Positions 59,592 to 64,000 of a stretch of DNA of 64,000 nt are shown piece by piece. The position numbers and the translations under genes are program-made. Under the pieces are notes generated by a model. It saw only the letters and a list, made by a program, of their open reading frames with translations, was not told the origin of the DNA and made no database searches. The stretch is taken from NCBI RefSeq assembly GCF_030418165.1, contig NZ_JAUHTQ010000008.1, positions 1 through 64,000 of the forward strand. Reading direction: 5' to 3'. Numbering within the stretch: the stretch's first letter is position 1; each line of letters begins with the position of its first letter. Origin of the DNA: Ureibacillus aquaedulcis. Its GTDB lineage: Bacteria; Bacillota; Bacilli; Bacillales_A; Planococcaceae.

Positions 59592-60833
59592 ATGAGCTTT
59601 TTTAAACGACTAAAAGAAAAGTTAACTGGCGGTACTGAAGAAGAAAAAGTGCAACAAGAACAGGCTGACCATGCCGAGGCTGAATCCGATCAAGACTTGG
59701 TCGATGGATCAGAAGCAGTTAAGGAAGATCCTACTGTCATTACAAATGAAGTAATTGAACAGGTAATTGATGAAATCGAAGAAGCGGCAGAGGAACCTGC
59801 CAAAGAACTGGCTCCAGAAGAAGAAACTCTACCTGCTGCTGTTGAAGCAGAAGAAGAGAAAAAGCCTTCTGCATGGTCCATTACACAAAAATTCAAAAAT
59901 GGGCTAGCGAAAACACGTGATTCCTTTACTTCCAAAGTAAATGATTTAGTAGCACGTTATCGCAAAGTGGATGAAGATTTCTTTGAAGAGTTGGAAGAAG
60001 TCTTGCTTCAAGCGGACGTTGGGTTCGAAACTGTCATGGAGTTAATGGACAAATTACGCTTTGAAGTACAACGCAAAAACATCAAAGATACTGAAGGAAT
60101 TCAAGCCATCATTTCTGAAAAGCTTGTTGAAATCTATGAAGCAGGCGAAGAGAATATTACGGACTTAAACATGCAACCGAATGGCGAACTAACAGTTATC
60201 CTATTTGTTGGGGTAAACGGCGTTGGGAAAACAACAACAATCGGTAAACTTGCTCATCGCTTATCAAAAGAAGGAAAATCTGTTCTACTCGCAGCAGGCG
60301 ATACATTCCGTGCAGGGGCAATCGACCAGTTGCAGGTATGGGGAGACCGTGTTGGTTGTGAAGTAATAAAGCAATCAGAAGGGTCAGATCCAGCTGCAGT
60401 TATTTATGATGCAATTGCTGCCGCGAAAAAACGTGGTGCCGACGTATTGATCTGTGATACAGCTGGGCGACTGCAAAACAAAGTAAACTTAATGAAAGAG
60501 CTCGAAAAAGTGCACCGCGTAATTTCCCGTGAAATCCCGGACGCACCGCACGAAGTACTGCTTGCGCTTGATGCGACAACTGGACAGAACGCCCTGATTC
60601 AAGCACAAACATTCAAGGAAGCCACAAATGTAACAGGTATTGTGTTAACGAAACTGGACGGAACGGCCAAGGGTGGTATTGTACTGGCAATCCGCAACAA
60701 ACTTCACATCCCGGTAAAATTCGTTGGACTTGGCGAAAAAATGGATGACCTTCAACCATTTGATGCAGAACGTTACGTTTACGGCCTGTTTGCGGAAGGC
60801 TTGGAAAAAGAGTTAGAGAAAATTGAAGACTAA
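59592..60833 (+). CDS. ftsY: Signal recognition particle receptor FtsY
   Basis: Membrane-docking GTPase for the SRP. The 413-residue protein has a basic amphipathic start (SFFKRLKEKL), an acidic low-complexity A domain to about residue 90, then the NG domain. GVNGVGKTTTIGKL is G1, AAGDTFRAGAIDQL binds nucleotide, DTAGRLQNK is G3 and TKLDGTAKGG is G4. The frame starts upstream at 59520, but ATG 59592 with AAGGAG ahead is preferred. The partner ffh begins at 63381. Confidence 0.97.
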   Translation: MSFFKRLKEKLTGGTEEEKVQQEQADHAEAESDQDLVDGSEAVKEDPTVITNEVIEQVIDEIEEAAEEPAKELAPEEETLPAAVEAEEEKKPSAWSITQKFKNGLAKTRDSFTSKVNDLVARYRKVDEDFFEELEEVLLQADVGFETVMELMDKLRFEVQRKNIKDTEGIQAIISEKLVEIYEAGEENITDLNMQPNGELTVILFVGVNGVGKTTTIGKLAHRLSKEGKSVLLAAGDTFRAGAIDQLQVWGDRVGCEVIKQSEGSDPAAVIYDAIAAAKKRGADVLICDTAGRLQNKVNLMKELEKVHRVISREIPDAPHEVLLALDATTGQNALIQAQTFKEATNVTGIVLTKLDGTAKGGIVLAIRNKLHIPVKFVGLGEKMDDLQPFDAERYVYGLFAEGLEKELEKIED

Positions 60834-60843
60834 TTGACTGAGA

Positions 60844-60897
60844 CTATTTCAGTATTCGCGGTAGCTTTGAGTTCGCGGATGCTGAGGTAGTTTTTTG
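60844..60897 (+). terminator. Terminator after ftsY
   Basis: 17-bp stem CTATTTCAGTATTCGCG/CGCGGATGCTGAGGTAG with few mismatches, followed by T6. Confidence 0.88.
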
Positions 60898-61101
60898 TTT
60901 TTAGGGGATCTTTATTTGTCATCAGGTTGAATTTCTCGTGTAGAGGTGTAGGGGGTAGATGGATTAGGAATTTAGATTGAAGTGTTTCGATAAAGCTTGT
61001 AACGGGACAAATGGTTGGATAGTCCAAATTCAAATGTCACAATGGAGAAATTAACCAGGCAAATCGTTGCAGTCTTCAGATTAAAATGTCTCATTGCCTT
61101 A

Positions 61102-61620
61102 GTAAAAAGCATCATGGGCTAGAATTTGCATTTGTAAGTGTTTCATCACTCATATGAAACGCATCGTGAGCTTGAATCCGTCCCAGAACGCGTTATATAC
61201 CTTAGATCAAACGTATCACGAGCTGGAATTCGCCCTGGTACGCGTTATATACCTTACATCAAAAGCATCATGAGCTGGAATCCGTCCTAGAACGCGTTAC
61301 ATGCCTTGTATCAAACTTATCATGAGCTGGAATTCCCTCCGGAACGCGTTATATCCCTTACATCAAACGCATCATGAGCTGGAATCCGTCCTAGAACGCG
61401 TTACATGCCTTGTATCAAACTTATCATGAGCTGGAATTCCCTCCGGAACGCGTTATATCCCTTACATCAAACGTATCATGAGGAGGAATCCGTCCCAGAA
61501 CGCGTTTCATACCTAATATCAAACGTATCATGAGCTCATATTCACCCTAAATCACGTTATATCCCCCATTATGAAACGCACAGAGAATTGGATTCCCCCC
61601 TCAAAATGCGAACCAACCTC
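61102..61620. repeat. 52-bp tandem array, about ten units
   Basis: The anchor triplet of CATGAGCTGG-like words falls at 61116 and every 52 bp through 61532, with a last degenerate unit near 61584. Typical unit pieces are ATCAAACGTATCATGAGCTG, then GAATCCGTCCCAGAACGCG, then TTATATACCTTAC. The palindrome AACGCGTT recurs in most units. A 104-bp block (61265-61368) is repeated without change at 61369-61472. The array fills the gap between the ftsY terminator and the MFS gene. Confidence 0.93.
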
Positions 61621-61648
61621 CCAACCCCAAAACTCCCCCTACTTAACT

Positions 61649-61685
61649 TACTGAATGTTTAGTATAATTTGCTATGTATACATAG
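61649..61685 (+). promoter_or_regulatory. Promoter region of the MFS gene with two dyads
   Basis: TATAAT at 61663-61668 is a likely -10, without a good -35. TACTGAATGTTTAGTA (61649-61664) is an imperfect dyad ending on it, and CTATGTATACATAG (61672-61685) is a perfect 14-bp palindrome just after it. Such placement suggests repressor or activator sites. Confidence 0.5.
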
Positions 61686-61713
61686 GGGTTGTCTCTAGAA
61701 AGAAGGGTTATGA

Positions 61714-62901
61714 ATGGATCGTCCGAAACTTTGGACCAAGAATTTTCTAATGGTTTGTGGAATCAACTTTTTCACACATCTTGTGTTTTATAGTTTGCTT
61801 GCAACCGTTACACAGTATGTGATCGGCCATTTTGGCAGAAGCCAAAGCGAGGCTGGATTGGCTGTAGGTATCTTTGTCATCATGGCACTTGTGGCACGCC
61901 TTTTTGCAGGGAAAATCGTGGATGTTATGGGGCGTAAAAAAATTCTCATCATCTCGGCAGTAATCTTCCTCTTGGCGGTAGTTGCCTACCAGTTTGCCAC
62001 TACCTTTTCGTTATTTTTAATTGTTCGGGCAATTCACGGGTTAACGTTCGGATTCTTAATGACTGCTGCCAACGCCATTATGGCTGATGTTGTACCTGAT
62101 GAGCGTCGGGGGGAAGGGACAGGCTATTATGCGACTGCAATGAATATCGCTATGGCAACAGGGCCGTTTATCGGGCTATTGATGCTGCGTATCGCAACGT
62201 TTGAATTATTTATATGGATTTTAGTTTTTGCAGCATTTTGCAACTTGCTCGGAATATTTATAAAGGTACCGACGCCACAGTTCTCACAAGGCGACCAAAA
62301 AGCGAAACTTCGCTTTTCATTAAACGATATGTTTGAGAAAAGGGCATTGCCTATAGCAATCTGTATGTTCGCATTAGCAGTGGGTTACTCCAGCTTATTG
62401 TCATTTCTGGCTTCTTATACAGAGGAGATTGGGCATGGAGAAGTTGCTACATATTTCTTTGTTGTCTACGCTCTCGCGTTAGTATGCACAAGACCTATTA
62501 CAGGACGGTTATTTGATCGCTTGGGGGAAAATAAATTAACTTATCCGATGCTGATTTTATTAGTGATCGGCTACTTTATATTAAGTCAAGCCAGCAGTGG
62601 ATGGATGATTTTACTTGCCAGTGCTTTCATCGGAATCGGCTACGGCACAGTGCAATCCAATTATTTAGCTATTGCCATTAAAGAGGCGTTAAAAAATAGG
62701 AAAGCAACCGCTACTTCAACTTTCTTTATTCTAATGGATTTAGCAATAGGTATCGGCCCCTATTTCTACGGTATTCTGTTAGGTTATATGAGCTATCAAA
62801 CTATGTATAGCTGGACAGTAGGGTGGTTCGCAGTGGCCATTGGCATTTATTATTTTCTGCACGGCAAAAAAGTTGCTGCAAGAAAAGCCATTAGTCAGTA
62901 A
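61714..62901 (+). CDS. Major facilitator superfamily transporter
   Basis: Integral membrane transporter of 395 residues with about 12 hydrophobic segments. Loop 2-3 has the MFS motif A form (AGKIVDVMGRKKIL) and the equivalent in the second half is TGRLFDRLGENKL. AIHGLTFGFLMTAANAIMADVVPDERRGEGTG resembles drug-efflux type carriers, so export of a toxic compound is plausible, but the substrate cannot be read from sequence. It is an insertion relative to the B. subtilis ftsY-ylxM-ffh order. It sits between the 52-bp array and ylxM and has its own promoter region with dyads. Confidence 0.85.
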   Translation: MDRPKLWTKNFLMVCGINFFTHLVFYSLLATVTQYVIGHFGRSQSEAGLAVGIFVIMALVARLFAGKIVDVMGRKKILIISAVIFLLAVVAYQFATTFSLFLIVRAIHGLTFGFLMTAANAIMADVVPDERRGEGTGYYATAMNIAMATGPFIGLLMLRIATFELFIWILVFAAFCNLLGIFIKVPTPQFSQGDQKAKLRFSLNDMFEKRALPIAICMFALAVGYSSLLSFLASYTEEIGHGEVATYFFVVYALALVCTRPITGRLFDRLGENKLTYPMLILLVIGYFILSQASSGWMILLASAFIGIGYGTVQSNYLAIAIKEALKNRKATATSTFFILMDLAIGIGPYFYGILLGYMSYQTMYSWTVGWFAVAIGIYYFLHGKKVAARKAISQ

Positions 62902-62972
62902 ATAGCTTAATTGAGCACTAAACAAATTAACGTCAAGGATTTTTAACCCTATTTGTGGACAAGGGAATTTCC

Positions 62973-63001
62973 TTGACACACCTAGTGAAAACGGATATGA
63001 T
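62973..63001 (+). promoter_or_regulatory. SigA promoter of ylxM-ffh
   Basis: Perfect TTGACA (62973-62978), 17-bp spacer, TATGAT (62996-63001), 34 bp before the ylxM start. Confidence 0.85.
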
Positions 63002-63034
63002 ACAGTAGACAAAATATGATTGGAGAGATATTTA

Positions 63035-63370
63035 ATGCTACTTGAAAAAACAACACGCATGAACTTTCTCTTCGACTTTTATCAAGCATTATTAACGGAT
63101 AAACAAAGAAGTTACATGGAACTTTACTACTTGGATGATCACTCTTTGGGAGAAATCGCAGAAAGTTATAAGGTTTCACGCCAAGCTGTATATGACAACA
63201 TTCGTCGTACAGAGGCAATGCTTGAAGAATATGAAGATAAATTACGTTTATTTGAGAAATTTGGCGAGCGCCAAGAGGTTCTTGAAAAGTTAACCGAGGC
63301 AATAAAGGACGAGACTTCATCGATGGAAGACCGCCTTGCATTGGTTAATCAACTAAAAGAAACGGATTAG
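63035..63370 (+). CDS. ylxM: YlxM family SRP-associated HTH protein
   Basis: Small 111-residue protein of the UPF0122 family; in streptococci YlxM binds SRP components and modulates their GTPase cycle. It has a sigma-70 region 4-like HTH ([23 protein letters not shown]) and a helical C-terminus. The frame starts at TTG 63020, but ATG 63035 with GGAGA eight bases ahead gives the usual start [16 protein letters not shown]. It is ten bases before ffh and probably co-transcribed. Confidence 0.94.
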   Translation: MLLEKTTRMNFLFDFYQALLTDKQRSYMELYYLDDHSLGEIAESYKVSRQAVYDNIRRTEAMLEEYEDKLRLFEKFGERQEVLEKLTEAIKDETSSMEDRLALVNQLKETD

Positions 63371-63380
63371 GAGGCTAAAC

Positions 63381-64000
63381 ATGGCATTTGAAGGGTTAGC
63401 AGAACGACTCCAAGGAACAATCCAAAAGATAAAAGGTAAAGGTTTAGTTACCGAACAAGACGTTAAAGCAATGATGCGGGAAGTTCGCCTTGCATTAATT
63501 GAAGCAGACGTTAACTTAAAGGTTGTTAAAGAGTTTGTCAAAAAAGTTAGCGAACGAGCTGTCGGCACGGAAGTAATGAAAAGTTTGACTCCTGGTCAGC
63601 AAGTAATCAAAATCGTTCAAGATGAGCTAACATCGCTGATGGGTGGCGAACAAAGCCCCATTAAATTTAATACGAAGCCGCCAACCGTCATTATGATGGT
63701 CGGATTGCAAGGTGCCGGTAAAACAACAACTACGGGTAAATTGGCGAACGTATTACGCAAAAAATACAATCGTAAGCCTTTACTGGTTGCTGCCGATATT
63801 TATCGTCCGGCTGCAATTCAACAGCTTGAAACGCTTGGGAAACAATTATCTATCCCTGTTTTCTCGCTTGGAAATGAAGTATCTCCAGTAGAGATTGCCC
63901 GCCAGGCTATAGAGCAGGCGAAGGAAGAGCATCACGACGTGGTTATTATCGATACAGCAGGTCGACTGCATATCGATGAGGAACTGATGGATGAGCTAAA
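63381..64000 (+). CDS. ffh: Signal recognition particle protein Ffh (5' part, runs off window)
   Basis: GTPase of the SRP that binds signal sequences on translating ribosomes. ATG 63381 has AGGAGG ahead. The 206 codons present cover the N domain (FEGLAERLQGTIQKIKGKG, MMREVRLALIEADVN) and much of the G domain, with G1 GLQGAGKTTTTGKLA, AADIYRPAAIQQLE and G3 DTAGRLHIDEELM. The M domain lies beyond the window edge. It follows ylxM as in other Firmicutes. Confidence 0.97.
   Translation, partial: MAFEGLAERLQGTIQKIKGKGLVTEQDVKAMMREVRLALIEADVNLKVVKEFVKKVSERAVGTEVMKSLTPGQQVIKIVQDELTSLMGGEQSPIKFNTKPPTVIMMVGLQGAGKTTTTGKLANVLRKKYNRKPLLVAADIYRPAAIQQLETLGKQLSIPVFSLGNEVSPVEIARQAIEQAKEEHHDVVIIDTAGRLHIDEELMDEL

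Noticed and set aside
61102-61620. CRISPR array or phage-derived repeats
   Set aside because: Same reasons: contiguous units, a perfect 104-bp internal duplication, and no cas or phage genes nearby.

Overview
The window is a low-G+C Firmicutes chromosome segment. Gene order and protein sequences point to Bacillales, most likely the Planococcaceae/Caryophanaceae (Solibacillus or Lysinibacillus-like). sigG and spoVM indicate an endospore former. This placement is inference from recognisable proteins; no database search was possible. Almost all of the window is core chromosome with a gene order close to Bacillus subtilis sigG-to-ffh. No tRNA, rRNA, transposase, prophage or CRISPR locus was seen.

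Layout. 1-4.7 kb: sigG and the division-linked ylm cluster (ylmC, ylmE, sepF, ylmG, ylmH, divIVA). 4.7-10 kb: a T-box-controlled ileS, then lspA-rluD. 10-22 kb: the complete de novo pyrimidine operon pyrR-pyrP-pyrB-pyrC-carA-carB-pyrK-pyrD-pyrF-pyrE, under PyrR attenuation. 22.4-28.5 kb, minus strand: a large secreted lactocepin-like S8 protease and rqcH. 28.7-43 kb: yicC, gmk, rpoZ, coaC, priA, def, fmt, rsmB, rlmN, prpC, prkC, rsgA, rpe, thiN and the tiny spoVM, a tightly packed run for nucleotide, translation and Ser/Thr-kinase functions. 43.4-51 kb: rpmB (minus), an Asp23-family gene, fakA, the two serine dehydratase subunits and recG. 51-55 kb: the FapR-controlled fatty acid operon fapR-plsX-fabD-fabG plus acpP. 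55-64 kb: rnc, smc, ftsY, an MFS transporter, ylxM and the start of ffh.

The genes are ordinary; the unusual content lies in the spaces between operons. Two gene-free intervals carry strictly periodic 52-bp tandem arrays of about ten copies each, and a third carries a 42-bp repeat. The three share short core words. A family of two-tier hairpins recurs with compensatory base changes in both stems, including one copy between the ileS T-box and ileS. The 3' end of pyrE is followed by degenerate tandem copies of its own last codons.

Several expected neighbours are missing from their usual places: ylmA and ylmD, ylyA, remA, and the CoaB half of CoaBC. Control signals read directly include SigA-type promoters, an ileS T-box, two PyrR sites with terminators, a FapR operator overlapping its own promoter region, and a probable SigF/SigG promoter with a structured leader ahead of sigG.
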